Shown: positions 44,025-53,688, counted from the first letter of the stretch. The stretch is 64,000 bases of DNA from Microbulbifer celer (GCF_020991125.1 NZ_CP087715.1:2824501-2888500), one strand, 5' to 3'. Program-made: numbers and translations. Notes: generated from the letters alone by a model not told the origin.

Positions 44025-44939
44025 TCAATCCACCTCACGGCCCCGACCAGCACGGAGCAGCTCGTACCAGTCCTCCCGCTCCATCTCCATATCGAGCGCC
44101 TCCAACGCCGCCACCAACCGCTCGGGATTACCACTGCCCAGCACCGGCACCATCTTGGCGGGATGCTTGAGCAACCAGGCCACCGCCAACTGCATCGCCC
44201 CGACTTGCGGATCCAACCCCCGCGACTCACACAGCGCATGGAGAGCCTGCTGAACACGCACCGCATCCCCATCGTCGCCGCGGAACAGGCGACCACCCGC
44301 AAATGGCGACCACGCCATCGGCATCACCCGGTGCTGCTGACAGTAATCCAGCTGGCCATCAAACATCGGCGCCGACTGCAGTAGCGACACCTCGATCTGA
44401 TTCGCCACCAGCGGCTGCGAAAGACGGGACTGCAGCAGATCCGTCTGATGCGGCAGATAATTGGAAACCCCCAACTGCCTCACCTTGCCCTCAGCCACCA
44501 GCTGCTCCAGCACCGCCGCCAGCGCATCCGCATCCATCAACGGATCCGGACGGTGCAGCAACAACAGATCCATCTGTTCAATCCCCATATCCCGCAGGCT
44601 GGTTTCCACCGCCGAGCGCACATGAGTCGCACTGGTATCGTAGTGATTGATACGTGCACCGGAGACCTCCCCCGCAAGACGGATACTGCACTTGCTGACA
44701 ATTTCCATCCGCTCGCGCAGCACGGGGTTCAACTTCAACGCTTCACCAAATGCCTGCTCACAACGGTAATCCCCGTAGATATCCGCCAGATCAAACGTAG
44801 TCACCCCCAGATCCAGCATCTGTTCAAACAGACCCAACCGCTCGCGCGGGGTGTAGCTCCAATCCGTCAGACGCCAGAGGCCGAAGGCGATACGGGACAG
44901 GGAGAAGTCGGAGACCAGGGAGGACTGGAGTCGCTGCAT
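44025..44939 (-). CDS. Aldo/keto reductase (YdhF-like)
   Basis: 304 residues, NADPH-dependent oxidoreductase of the AKR barrel family, close in pattern to E. coli YdhF (RIAFGLWRLTDW, LHRPDPLMDADA, PMAWSPFAGGRLF, VLGSGNPERL). Catalytic tetrad visible as Asp50, Tyr55, Lys83 and His129. Substrate unknown. The ATG at 44939 matches the YdhF start. It directly follows the T-run of the phytase terminator and has no ribosome-binding site; an ATG at 44984 would encode the terminator hairpin as protein. Confidence 0.85.
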   Translation of the reverse strand: MQRLQSSLVSDFSLSRIAFGLWRLTDWSYTPRERLGLFEQMLDLGVTTFDLADIYGDYRCEQAFGEALKLNPVLRERMEIVSKCSIRLAGEVSGARINHYDTSATHVRSAVETSLRDMGIEQMDLLLLHRPDPLMDADALAAVLEQLVAEGKVRQLGVSNYLPHQTDLLQSRLSQPLVANQIEVSLLQSAPMFDGQLDYCQQHRVMPMAWSPFAGGRLFRGDDGDAVRVQQALHALCESRGLDPQVGAMQLAVAWLLKHPAKMVPVLGSGNPERLVAALEALDMEMEREDWYELLRAGRGREVD

Positions 44940-44979
44940 AAAAAAATCCGCCGATTCAGAAACTGAAGCGGCGGATTTT
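44940..44979 (-). terminator. Rho-independent terminator after the phytase gene
   Basis: Stem AAAATCCGCCG (44943-44953) with CGGCGGATTTT (44969-44979), extended by TTCAG/CTGAA, then seven Ts on the minus strand. Strong. Its T-run touches the ATG of the aldo/keto reductase. Confidence 0.88.
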
Positions 44980-45021
44980 CGCATATTCGAACGAGCAGCG
45001 GGATCCGCCCCGCCTACGCCG

Positions 45022-46974
45022 TCATTTCAACTCTAGCGTGGTCGCAATGTCGGACCAGGATACCAGTTTGAAGTTCTGCCTCTGGCTCGGCATGCGGTTG
45101 CGACCGTCCTGCACCACCAGTAACCCATCGGGGTACTGGTCGCCAAAGGCTGCACTGGAAACCTCCAGGCCATCGGTTTCCGAGCTGCCATCAATGTTGC
45201 GATCCAGGTTGATGTCCACCTTGAAGTGACCGATAAACTCGCTGCCACTGCGGCTGAACAACGCATAGCTATTGTTACCCTGGCTGGATACCACCAGATA
45301 GCTGCGCTCGCCCTTGTGGTACAGACCCATGCCTTCCACATCAGCCGCCAGACGGATACCATCCACCGGTGCGATCAGTTGTGGCTGCGCTTCACCGTTA
45401 AGGAACCCGGCGATATCCAACCGCCAGATACCCACATCTTCTTCGCCGAAGAACAGCTTCTGTTTCTCGTCATCCACCACGCAACCTTCCACCTGACTCT
45501 CTACCGCAAGCGTAGCGCGCTGCTCCAGCTGCCAATCGATATCCCCATCACCGGGCATGATCTGCAGTAGCTGTAAGTCGCTGTCTTTGTCCGACACCCA
45601 CGCCATCAGATCAGCACCCTTGCGGTAAACGCACAGGCCGTAGGGGTCTTCCATATCAAGATTGCGCAACCCCAGGTAATCCACCTTGCCGGAAGCGGTG
45701 ATGCCAAACAGGCTGACACCGGGATCGGTGCGGTTGGTGGCGGCGGCAATGGCGACAAAGCTGCCGTGCTGGATCGGGCGCAGATCCACGTTGTTCAGTC
45801 GCCCTACCGGGAACTGTTCCACCAGCGCACCGTTCAGGTCGTAAACATTGAGGCCACTTTTCTTGTCGGTACCCAGAATCAGGCTCGCTGACGGATTGAC
45901 CGGATTGACCCAGATCGCGGGATCGTCGGCGGCGTCGCCGCCAGATTTGACCGGTACGGTCTGGCCACTGGCGGCAACCCGGGGGATCTCGACCGGCGCG
46001 CGAAATGCCTGCATTTCTGCCGCGGGTTCCGGCAGCGCCACCTGGAAGCGCTGCACCACGTCACTTTCCTCTTCCAGCGCCAGCAGCTGCCCCCGCTGGA
46101 TCACGGCGGAAACCGGCTCCAGTTCGGCAAGCTGACGGGAAAAGCGGGTGCCCTCGGCAGGGTTGTTGAGATTGAACGCGAGGACTTTCTGCCCCGCAGT
46201 CAGCCACAGGTTGCCGGAGGCTTCGTCCAGCCACAGGCCACCGAAATCCTCTTCCGCCAGTTCCGCCGGGGCGGCGAATACTTCGCGATCCTCATCCATC
46301 TCCGCGTCGGCGTTCAGGCGCCAGATGCCCAGGGGGGGCTGCGCAACCAGCAACTTGCCATGGCGGTCATCCACCACACAGCTGCTGACCTGCTCGCCGA
46401 AATATAGCGGGCGGATGCCGGTGAACTGCCAGGCGTCCTCGCGGGGGTGCACCACGTATTCGTGACCAAGACCGTTTTCATCGATGGCGAACAAATGGGT
46501 TCGCCCGGCCTGGCGGGAGAAGCACATGGCGGCCTGAGGCGCGTCCGTGGCCATCGCACTCAGATAGCGGATCTGTGGTTCACCACTGTCGGGGTCCACA
46601 TCCAGCAGACGCAATTGCAGTTCGCCACGGTCTTCATCGTACACCGCCACCAGCCAGCGGTTTTCCTCCAGTTGCTGCAGCGCGAAGCGCTCCACGGTAC
46701 CGCCATCGAGCGCGAGCTTTTCGCCCCCGTCCATATCGGCGAGTACCAGTCCTCGCTTCTCACTGGCGAGCAGCAGGTAGTCTGTATCCGCCAGATTAAC
46801 GGGCGCCAGCTGGCTGGAAACCACCTCCGACAGCGTAATGCGTTGATTGGGCTGGAGCGGCACTGATTCGGCACGCGACTCGTCCATACGAGGTCCACAG
46901 GCGGTAAGCAGGCCAGCCAGCGCCAGCGCCAGCGCCAGCGCAACCGTACTTTTCAATAAAGTTGTACACGTCAT
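45022..46974 (-). CDS. Beta-propeller phytase lipoprotein (two-domain)
   Basis: 650 residues. Lipoprotein signal with lipobox LTAC (Cys26), so probably membrane anchored. The C-terminal half is a beta-propeller phytase: DDPAIWVNP, TDKKSGLNVYDL, GRLNNVDLR, EGCVVDDEKQKLFFGEEDVGIW and ADVEGMG are the calcium- and phosphate-binding signatures. The N-terminal half (about 35-330) repeats parts of the same pattern (FGEQVSSCVVDDRHGKLLVAQPPLGIWRL) but lacks DDPAIW and looks like the incomplete propeller found in dual-domain phytases. It hydrolyses inositol hexakisphosphate to release phosphate. Start chosen at the ATG before the signal peptide; the frame is open 56 codons further upstream. Sits downstream of a TonB-dependent receptor. 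Confidence 0.9.
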   Translation of the reverse strand: MTCTTLLKSTVALALALALAGLLTACGPRMDESRAESVPLQPNQRITLSEVVSSQLAPVNLADTDYLLLASEKRGLVLADMDGGEKLALDGGTVERFALQQLEENRWLVAVYDEDRGELQLRLLDVDPDSGEPQIRYLSAMATDAPQAAMCFSRQAGRTHLFAIDENGLGHEYVVHPREDAWQFTGIRPLYFGEQVSSCVVDDRHGKLLVAQPPLGIWRLNADAEMDEDREVFAAPAELAEEDFGGLWLDEASGNLWLTAGQKVLAFNLNNPAEGTRFSRQLAELEPVSAVIQRGQLLALEEESDVVQRFQVALPEPAAEMQAFRAPVEIPRVAASGQTVPVKSGGDAADDPAIWVNPVNPSASLILGTDKKSGLNVYDLNGALVEQFPVGRLNNVDLRPIQHGSFVAIAAATNRTDPGVSLFGITASGKVDYLGLRNLDMEDPYGLCVYRKGADLMAWVSDKDSDLQLLQIMPGDGDIDWQLEQRATLAVESQVEGCVVDDEKQKLFFGEEDVGIWRLDIAGFLNGEAQPQLIAPVDGIRLAADVEGMGLYHKGERSYLVVSSQGNNSYALFSRSGSEFIGHFKVDINLDRNIDGSSETDGLEVSSAAFGDQYPDGLLVVQDGRNRMPSQRQNFKLVSWSDIATTLELK

Positions 46975-47090
46975 ATGACTATCTTTTTCTGACACATCTG
47001 TTGGCAGTTTGACCACAGCAGCGGAAAAATACGCCCGCTCAGGGTCAACGACATGGCAAACAGGTGAATAGTGAATCCAATATAAAAAAT

Positions 47091-47130
47091 AGCAGAATGC
47101 CCGGCCCCCAAGGGGACCGGGCATTCTGCT
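47091..47130 (-). terminator. Terminator between the TonB receptor and the phytase
   Basis: Perfect 14-bp stem AGCAGAATGCCCGG (47091-47104) and 47117-47130, with an inner CCCC/GGGG, followed on the minus strand by ATTTTTTAT. It should stop or attenuate transcription from the receptor gene before the phytase. Confidence 0.85.
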
Positions 47131-47160
47131 CTTGCGAGTCAACCCGGCACTTTTTGCGGC

Positions 47161-49770
47161 TTAGAACGTTGAGTAGGTCACGCCCAGCACGTAGGTCGGG
47201 CCGTACTCTTCGTACTGACCGTTGAAGCCGGAGTTGTGCAGATACATGGGTTCATCGGTCAGGTTGACACCGCTGAAGCTCAGCTGCACGCCGTTGGCAA
47301 AGTGGTACTTGGCCGACAGGTCCACCTGCATATGGTCGTCCTCGTATTTGTCCAGCGCCGCATCCTCCGTGTTCACCTCGTCCAGGCGCTCACCGCGGAA
47401 ACTGGTGGACAGGCGCAGGCTGAAGGCATCGCGCTCGTAGCCGACGATAAAGTTACCCACCAGGTCCGACTGCAGTGGCAGGGGTGCTTTGTCGCTGCGC
47501 CCCGCGTCCGGTCCCAGGCCCAACCGGGCCTCGGAATCGGTGAAGGTGGCGTTGGCGCGCAGCAGCAGGCCGTTGTCGAAGGCCCGGGTCCAGGACAGCT
47601 CGGCGCCATTCAGGGTCGCCGTATCGCCGTTGATCGGGCGCAGGATTTCCGCGTCGTCCACCGGCAGGCTGCCCGCATACTCGCTGAAATCGCCGTTCAT
47701 GGTACTGGTGACGTCGGCGACCACCGCGAAGTTGTCGATGCGCTTGTGGAACAATCCCAGTGAGAACATGCCCAGGTCATCGGTGTAGTACTCGGCGGAG
47801 AAATCCAGGTTCTGGGATTCATAAGGATCCAGTTCCGGGTCCCCCGCCTCAACTTTCAGCTCGCCCTCGTCGTACTCGGTTTCCTTGGCGGACGGATTCA
47901 GGTAGCCGAAAGAGGGGCGCGACAGGGATTCGGTGTAGGCGGCGCGCAGCACGACATTCTCGTTGTAGTCGTACTTGAAATTGACACTCGGGAACAAGTG
48001 GCTGTAGTCACTGGCGGAATTTTCCGGGCTGACGTAGACACCTTCCGCCACTTCCACGGCGCCGGCGATGGGCTCGTTGGACTCGATCACGCGATTGCCG
48101 GCGGCTTTGAAATCAGTCCGCTCATAGCGCACACCGTAAACCAGGCTGGCGCGCGCGAAATCAATGCTGTTCATGACATAGAGCGCGGAAATATCCTCGC
48201 TCATCACATAGTCGCGAGCGGAGTCCAGCGCGGTATCGGCCGCCTCGATCTCGAAGTTACCCAGATTGGCATCGATAAAGCGGTTCAGCGCGCCCATGTC
48301 GACGCCGGCACCGACGAAAGGCATCAGACTGTAGTCGACTTTGTTCATGGCGAAGTCGGCCAGGGTATAGTCGCCGCCGAAACCGCTGTACACGGTTGCA
48401 TTCAGGTCGCCGGTCTTTTCCCGGTTGCGCTGCTGGAGACCGAATTTCAGTTCCGACGGATTGCCGGCCACTTCGATATCACGGCGGAGGTCGATACGGA
48501 AACTGAGCTCCTCATCGTCAGTAAAGTTGTCCTCGATGACGATTTCATCCAGCACGTAGTTGGCGGGGTTCATGGACGCGTCGACATCGCCTATTTCCAG
48601 GCTTGGGATCTTGCCGGCACTGGTGTAACCCAGTTCCAGGCCCCGCTGTTCGAAATCCGTGTCGCGACGGTGCGGTTCAGCCTCTTCGGAGTGGGAATAA
48701 CCCAGTGCATATTCCACGCCCCACAGATCCAGGTCATGTTCACCACCGGCGACCAGCGACAGAATCTGCTGCTCCTCGAAGCGGTCCTTGAGGGATTTGT
48801 TAAGACGCGCATCAGACCAGGTAGCGGAGCTGGAAGAGATGCTCTGCAGGTCGCCCTTGTCCAACTTGTATTCATTGCGCTGGCGTTTTTCGGAGTCGGA
48901 AAAATCCGAGTAGAGGCTGTGCAGGTAGAGCAAACTTGCATCGGACAGGCGCAGGTCGAAATTTGCCGCCAGGCCGCTGCGTTCCCGGGTAATCGTATAG
49001 TCGCGCTGCTCGATTTCCGGTGCGCCGAACGCTTTGCTGCCATCCTCGGCCTCCATCATTTCCCAGGCGCCATCGGTCTCGATGTTTTCAGAACCGAAAT
49101 TGCGTTCCTGGTGGCTGCCGGCAATGGCCACACCCAGCTCGGCACCGCCGTCCAGCTCGAACACATTGGTGAACTTGCCGGCCACCTTGGGGCTATTTTC
49201 ATCCTGGAGTTCGCTGTAGCTGTTTTCGACGCTGAGCTTGAAGTTCTGACCGTCGTGATCCAGCGCGTTGATACTTTTGATTTCGATCGCGCCACCAATG
49301 GAGTCGGCGCTCATATCCGGAGTCAGGGTCTTGGACACCTCGAGGCTGGCGAGCAGGTCGGAAGGAATCACGTCCATGGCCACGGCGCGGCTGTCGCTCT
49401 CCGGCGCCGGCAGGGCCATGCCATTAATGGTGGCGGAATTGAGGTTGGGGTCGATACCCCGCACGCCGACAAAGCGGCCCTCGCCCTGGTCGCGAGTAAT
49501 AAAGACGCCGGGCATGCGCTGCAGCGCCTCGGTGACGTTGGCATCAGGCAACTCACCGATGGCATCGGAAGTCTGCACCGCAATCATCTTGTCCGAATCC
49601 CTCTGGCGCTGAATATCGCTGCGGGCATTGGCTGCCTGGGCGGTAACCACGATGGTTTCCATCAGTTCGCCGATCTCTTCTTTTGATGCTTCCTGCGCAC
49701 CGGTATTGACGCTGATGATCGCGGCGGCAAGCGGCGCCACCAATTTCAGATTGAAAACAGACTTGGTCAT
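47161..49770 (-). CDS. TonB-dependent outer-membrane receptor, probable phytate or organophosphate uptake
   Basis: 869 residues. Signal peptide (about 1-25), TonB-box-like METIVVTAQ, plug domain (about 50-180: LPDANVTEALQRMPGVFITRDQGEGRFVGVRGIDPNLNSATINGM), then a 22-strand barrel ending in a C-terminal Phe (VLGVTYSTF). It matches the large proteobacterial TonB-receptor class often found beside polymer or phytase genes. Because it lies next to a phytase and PhoX, its ligand may be phytate or its products; this is inferred from neighbours. ATG with GGGGA just upstream. Confidence 0.88.
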   Translation of the reverse strand: MTKSVFNLKLVAPLAAAIISVNTGAQEASKEEIGELMETIVVTAQAANARSDIQRQRDSDKMIAVQTSDAIGELPDANVTEALQRMPGVFITRDQGEGRFVGVRGIDPNLNSATINGMALPAPESDSRAVAMDVIPSDLLASLEVSKTLTPDMSADSIGGAIEIKSINALDHDGQNFKLSVENSYSELQDENSPKVAGKFTNVFELDGGAELGVAIAGSHQERNFGSENIETDGAWEMMEAEDGSKAFGAPEIEQRDYTITRERSGLAANFDLRLSDASLLYLHSLYSDFSDSEKRQRNEYKLDKGDLQSISSSSATWSDARLNKSLKDRFEEQQILSLVAGGEHDLDLWGVEYALGYSHSEEAEPHRRDTDFEQRGLELGYTSAGKIPSLEIGDVDASMNPANYVLDEIVIEDNFTDDEELSFRIDLRRDIEVAGNPSELKFGLQQRNREKTGDLNATVYSGFGGDYTLADFAMNKVDYSLMPFVGAGVDMGALNRFIDANLGNFEIEAADTALDSARDYVMSEDISALYVMNSIDFARASLVYGVRYERTDFKAAGNRVIESNEPIAGAVEVAEGVYVSPENSASDYSHLFPSVNFKYDYNENVVLRAAYTESLSRPSFGYLNPSAKETEYDEGELKVEAGDPELDPYESQNLDFSAEYYTDDLGMFSLGLFHKRIDNFAVVADVTSTMNGDFSEYAGSLPVDDAEILRPINGDTATLNGAELSWTRAFDNGLLLRANATFTDSEARLGLGPDAGRSDKAPLPLQSDLVGNFIVGYERDAFSLRLSTSFRGERLDEVNTEDAALDKYEDDHMQVDLSAKYHFANGVQLSFSGVNLTDEPMYLHNSGFNGQYEEYGPTYVLGVTYSTF

Positions 49771-49925
49771 AGTTCCCCGTCCCCATTAGGAGTGTGATTC
49801 AGATTACAGAAGCCATGGTTGGCCGTTTGGTGGAGGGGAATTCTGCTGGCCCCACACCCGACCTGTTGATTTGTGGGCGCAGGCTAGTATTGAGATGTGA
49901 ACGTTGCGTTACGCTTTTTTTAAAA

Positions 49926-49932
49926 TTGTCAT
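49926..49932 (+). promoter_or_regulatory. Single Pho-box-like half site between the receptor and phoX
   Basis: TTGTCAT resembles one repeat of the PhoB box (CTGTCAT). A second repeat at the correct 11-base phase is poor, so support is weak. It lies in the 259-base divergent spacer 49771-50029. Confidence 0.2.
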
Positions 49933-50029
49933 ATTGCGCCGTTAACCTTGTATCCAGAGCGGGCAATCAGCGTTGCAGGCGATTGCCAGGCCCCACCGAC
50001 AGTAGATATGAATAATTGGTGAATATTTT

Positions 50030-51988
50030 ATGACTGAAAGAAGACGCCCCGCCGCAGACGACCAGGCACCCGCCAGCCCACAGCGACGCACTCTGTTCAA
50101 GGCGATTGGCGCAGCTACTGCCGCCACTGCCGGCGCTCCCCTGTTAACCGGCTGCTCGTCAAAAGATGCGCCAGATTCAGCGAACAACCTCAGCTTTGAC
50201 GAGATACCGCACCGGCTCGACTTTCAGCACCATGTTCCCGAGGGCTACAGTGCCGACCGGGTATTGAGCTGGGGAGATCCGCTGGAGGCGTTTGCCGGCG
50301 CATTCGTCCCGACAAAACTGACTGCCGCAGAGCAGGCGCGACGCTTCGGTTACAACAATGATTTTATCGCCTACCTGCCGTTGCACGATGAAGCGGGCCC
50401 CGGCCAGGGCGATATGCATATCACCAGCGACAACAGCGAACACGGCCTGCTGTGCGTCAATCACGAGTACACCCAACCGCATCTGATGTTTTCCGGCTAT
50501 ACGGAAGACAGTGCCAACCGCGGCACCAGCGCAGAGCATGTGGCGATCGAACAACAGGCCTGCGGCCACACCATTGTGGAAGTCGAAAAAACACCGGATG
50601 GCTGGCGCCCGGTACAGGGCAGCGCTTACAACCGCCGTATTTCATTAACCACGGAAATGGAACTGGTTGGCCCCGCCGCCGGCGACACACGACTGGTGAC
50701 CAATGCCGATGCCAGCGGCCGCAAGGTGCACGGCACTGTGGGCAATTGTGCCGGCGGCAAGACACCCTGGGGCACCGTACTGATTGCAGAGGAAGGGTTC
50801 GGCGGCGCTTTCCAGGGCGACCCGGACAACATCGCCGACGAGGTGGAAGCGCGCAACCATCACGCCTTCGGTATCGCCGAAGACAATCGCAACTGGGGCG
50901 ATTACGACCGCCGTTTCGACATTACCCACGAACCGAACGAGCCCAACCGCTTTGGCTGGATGGTGGAGTTCGATCCCTACGATCCGGAATCCATACCCCG
51001 CAAACTCACCACCCTGGGCCGCTTTGAACACGAGGGCTTCACGCTGGTGAGCAAGCCCGGCCAGCCCATCGTCGCCTACGGCGGTGATGACGACGAACAC
51101 CAGTTTGTGTATCGCTTTGTCTCGAAAGGCATCTATCGCCCGGGAGAAAGCGCCCACAATCGCGACCTGCTGACCGAAGGCACACTGTTTGCCGGACGCT
51201 TTGATGAAGGCGGCAATGGCGAATGGCTGCCGCTGACATTCGGTGAAGGTCCGCTCACCGAACTAAATGGTTTTCGCAATCAGGCGGACGTACTGATCGA
51301 TTGCCGCCGCGCAGCAAAACTGCTCGGCGCCACCCCCATGGATCGGCCGGAAGATGTAGAAACCAACCCGGTCAACGACTGTACTTACGTGATGCTGACC
51401 AAGAACAAAAAACGCGAAGCCGGTGAAGAAAACGCGGCCAATCCGCGCGCGCGCAACACCGCGGGTCACGTACTGGAAATCGTACCGCCGGGCATACAGG
51501 GAGGCCAGCGCGATCACGCCAGCAATCGGTTTAGCTGGAATACCTTCCTGCTCGGCGGCAACCCCAATGCGGAAGATCCCCGCGAGCGCGGCGCTTACGG
51601 GCAGACAAGCCCGGGCGCGATATCCCGGCACGGCTGGTTTACCAACCCGGACAATGTGGCCTTCGATCAGCTGGGTAATATGTGGATCGCCACCGACGGT
51701 TGTGAAAGCTTCGGTTTTCACGATGGCTTGTGGGCAATGGCCACGGAGGGAGAATTGCGCGCAGCGCCGAAACATTTCTTTGGCTGCCCCGAGGGTGGAG
51801 AGATCTGCGGCCCGGAATTCACCCCGGATGGCAAAACCTTGTTTGTCGCGGTACAGCACCCGGCGGATACGGATCGCTCCACATTTGACGAGCCGCTACA
51901 CCGCTGGCCAGATAACGATCCGGACCTGCCGCCACGGCCCTCGGTGCTGGCCATTCGCCGGGATGACGGCGGCCCCGTGGGAAGCTGA
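50030..51988 (+). CDS. phoX: PhoX-family alkaline phosphatase (Tat-exported)
   Basis: 652 residues, DUF839/PhoX family, calcium- and iron-dependent phosphomonoesterases. Twin-arginine motif QRRTLFK (Arg19-Arg20) with a hydrophobic stretch and lipobox LTGC (Cys42), so it is probably a Tat-exported lipoprotein. Family blocks include SEHGLLCVNHEYTQP, GNCAGGKTPWGTVLIAEE, NRFGWMVEFDP, DNVAFDQLGNMWIATDG and GCPEGGEICGPEFTPDGKTLFVAVQHP. It releases phosphate from organic esters in the periplasm. Divergent from the receptor-phytase pair, consistent with a shared phosphate-scavenging role. Confidence 0.9.
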   Translation: MTERRRPAADDQAPASPQRRTLFKAIGAATAATAGAPLLTGCSSKDAPDSANNLSFDEIPHRLDFQHHVPEGYSADRVLSWGDPLEAFAGAFVPTKLTAAEQARRFGYNNDFIAYLPLHDEAGPGQGDMHITSDNSEHGLLCVNHEYTQPHLMFSGYTEDSANRGTSAEHVAIEQQACGHTIVEVEKTPDGWRPVQGSAYNRRISLTTEMELVGPAAGDTRLVTNADASGRKVHGTVGNCAGGKTPWGTVLIAEEGFGGAFQGDPDNIADEVEARNHHAFGIAEDNRNWGDYDRRFDITHEPNEPNRFGWMVEFDPYDPESIPRKLTTLGRFEHEGFTLVSKPGQPIVAYGGDDDEHQFVYRFVSKGIYRPGESAHNRDLLTEGTLFAGRFDEGGNGEWLPLTFGEGPLTELNGFRNQADVLIDCRRAAKLLGATPMDRPEDVETNPVNDCTYVMLTKNKKREAGEENAANPRARNTAGHVLEIVPPGIQGGQRDHASNRFSWNTFLLGGNPNAEDPRERGAYGQTSPGAISRHGWFTNPDNVAFDQLGNMWIATDGCESFGFHDGLWAMATEGELRAAPKHFFGCPEGGEICGPEFTPDGKTLFVAVQHPADTDRSTFDEPLHRWPDNDPDLPPRPSVLAIRRDDGGPVGS

Positions 51989-52004
51989 ACGGCAAATCTT
52001 GTCT

Positions 52005-52042
52005 CGGGATATCCGTGGCGCCAGCCCGCCACTGATATCCCG
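52005..52042. terminator. Hairpin between convergent phoX and msrQ
   Basis: CGGGATATC (52005-52013) and GATATCCCG (52034-52042) plus GTGGCG/CGCCAC with one mismatch make a 15-pair stem with a six-base loop. No T run on either strand. Lies 17 bases after phoX and 16 before the msrQ end. Confidence 0.6.
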
Positions 52043-52057
52043 TGGTTTCCCATGATT

Positions 52058-52672
52058 CTATCGGGTAAAAGATCGCAGCCAACGCACCACGCTGTCCTTT
52101 CGCCACCACAACAGGACGCAGGCCAGCGTCAGATAAATTGCCGGTTCAATCCAGCCGCTCTTCACCGACCACCAGAAATGCCAGCACCCCAACAGCGCTG
52201 CGATATAAAGCAGCCCGTGCAACTTTTTCCAGTGCTTGCCCATCCGCCGCAACAGCGCGGGGATCGACGTGACCGCCAGCGCCAGCAGGATCAACCACGC
52301 ACTGAACCCCACCAGGATATAGGTGCGCTCGATCAGCTCGCTGCCGATCAGTGACCAGTCCAGCCCCAGATCCAGTGCCAGCCACGCGCAGAAATGCAGC
52401 GAAGCCCAGGTAAAACACCACAGCCCCAGCGGGCGCCGCAGTCGATTGAGTTGACCGAAGTGGAGCAATTTGGCGAGCGGTGTCACCAGCAGGGTGAGCA
52501 GCAGCAGACGCAGTGCCCCCATGCCCAGGTAGTGAATCAGCTCCTTGACCGGATCGCCGCCGAGATGGCCGGCATTGATGGCATAGAACAACCACACCAG
52601 CGGTGCCAGCGCGCCGAGATGCACCGCCACCTGCAAAGCGATCGCCAGTGGTTTTTTCCAGGCAGCAGCCAC
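52058..52672 (-). CDS. msrQ: Haem-binding membrane subunit MsrQ
   Basis: 204 residues, six membrane segments, ferric-reductase-like fold. Passes electrons from the quinone pool or flavin reductase to MsrP for periplasmic methionine sulfoxide repair. Conserved pattern includes LIHYLGMGALRLLLLTLLVTPL, RRPLGLWCFTWASLHF and WKKLHGLLYIAALLGCWHFWW with likely haem histidines. GTG start overlaps the msrP stop by one base. Confidence 0.93.
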   Translation of the reverse strand: MAAAWKKPLAIALQVAVHLGALAPLVWLFYAINAGHLGGDPVKELIHYLGMGALRLLLLTLLVTPLAKLLHFGQLNRLRRPLGLWCFTWASLHFCAWLALDLGLDWSLIGSELIERTYILVGFSAWLILLALAVTSIPALLRRMGKHWKKLHGLLYIAALLGCWHFWWSVKSGWIEPAIYLTLACVLLWWRKDSVVRWLRSFTR

Positions 52673-53688
52673 TAGAAAAACTTCCTCAGGTCCATATCAG
52701 CATACAGGGATGCCACCTCCTCCCCGTAACCATTGAACGGCAGGGTTTTCTGGCGCTTGACCGCAAACAGGCCACCGGGACCGATAAAGCGTTCACTGGC
52801 CTGAGACCAGCGTGGGTGGTCCACTGCCGGGTTTACATTGGCGTAAAAGCCGTATTCGTTGGAAGCAAGCCTGTTCCAGCTGGTGGGGGGCATCTTCTCC
52901 ACCAGTCTGATTTTGACAATGGACTTGATACCTTTGAAACCGTACTTCCAGGGCACCACCAGCCGGATGGGAGCCCCGTTCTGCGGTGGCAGAGTTTTGC
53001 CGTAGAGGCCAACGGATAGAATAGTAAGCGGGTGCATGGCTTCGTCCATGCGCAGCCCCTCCACGTAGGGATAGTCGACGCCGCCCCCCACATAGCGGTT
53101 GCGCTGGCCGGGCATCTGCTCCGGATCATAAAGTGTTTCAAAAGCGACGTACTTTGCGCGGCTGGTGGGTTCAAAACGCTTGAGAAACTTACCCAATTCG
53201 AACCCGATCCACGGGATGACCATGGACCAGGCCTCGACACAGCGCATGCGGTAAATCCGCTCTTCCAGACCGATATCTGACATCAGTTTCCAGACATCCA
53301 CAGTGGCCGGCTTGGCCACTTCGCCCTCCACAGTAAGCGTCCAGGGTTCGGTTTTTAGCCCCTGACTGTTTTCTACCGGATCGGTCTTGCCGGTGCCGAA
53401 CTCGTAGAAGTTGTTATGGGTGATGACCTTTTTTTCCGGGGTAAGCACCAGATCCGGCACCGGCTTGTGCGGCGTGAACTGTAGCGGTTTGCGCGGGGCG
53501 CTCTCGCGATCGTCACTACCGAAAAGATCCAGTCCGAAGGCACTGCGAGAAAGTGCCAGTCCGCCCAGACCTGCGCTCAGACCTGTGATTACACTGCGAC
53601 GGGATACCCTTCCTTTCGATGCGTAGGCAGACTCCGGGGTAGTCTGCCCCTCGCTCAGGGCACTGCGCGCGGGGGATTTAATCAGCAC
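52672..53688 (-). CDS. msrP: Periplasmic methionine sulfoxide reductase, molybdopterin subunit MsrP
   Basis: 338 residues. Tat signal SRRSVITGL (Arg30-Arg31), then the oxidoreductase molybdopterin domain with the molybdenum-ligand cysteine in [15 protein letters not shown] (about Cys150) and [19 protein letters not shown]. Repairs oxidised methionines of envelope proteins using electrons from MsrQ. The GTG at 53688 has GAGGA 7 bases upstream and is preferred to longer starts. Confidence 0.94.
   Translation of the reverse strand: MLIKSPARSALSEGQTTPESAYASKGRVSRRSVITGLSAGLGGLALSRSAFGLDLFGSDDRESAPRKPLQFTPHKPVPDLVLTPEKKVITHNNFYEFGTGKTDPVENSQGLKTEPWTLTVEGEVAKPATVDVWKLMSDIGLEERIYRMRCVEAWSMVIPWIGFELGKFLKRFEPTSRAKYVAFETLYDPEQMPGQRNRYVGGGVDYPYVEGLRMDEAMHPLTILSVGLYGKTLPPQNGAPIRLVVPWKYGFKGIKSIVKIRLVEKMPPTSWNRLASNEYGFYANVNPAVDHPRWSQASERFIGPGGLFAVKRQKTLPFNGYGEEVASLYADMDLRKFF

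Noticed and set aside
47998..49686. 562-codon plus-strand open frame opposite the TonB receptor
   Set aside because: Shadow of a gene with a clear signal peptide, plug, barrel and terminal Phe.
49926..49948. Full PhoB box upstream of phoX
   Set aside because: Only one good repeat (TTGTCAT) is present; the second repeat at the right phase is poor, so only a weak half site is listed.
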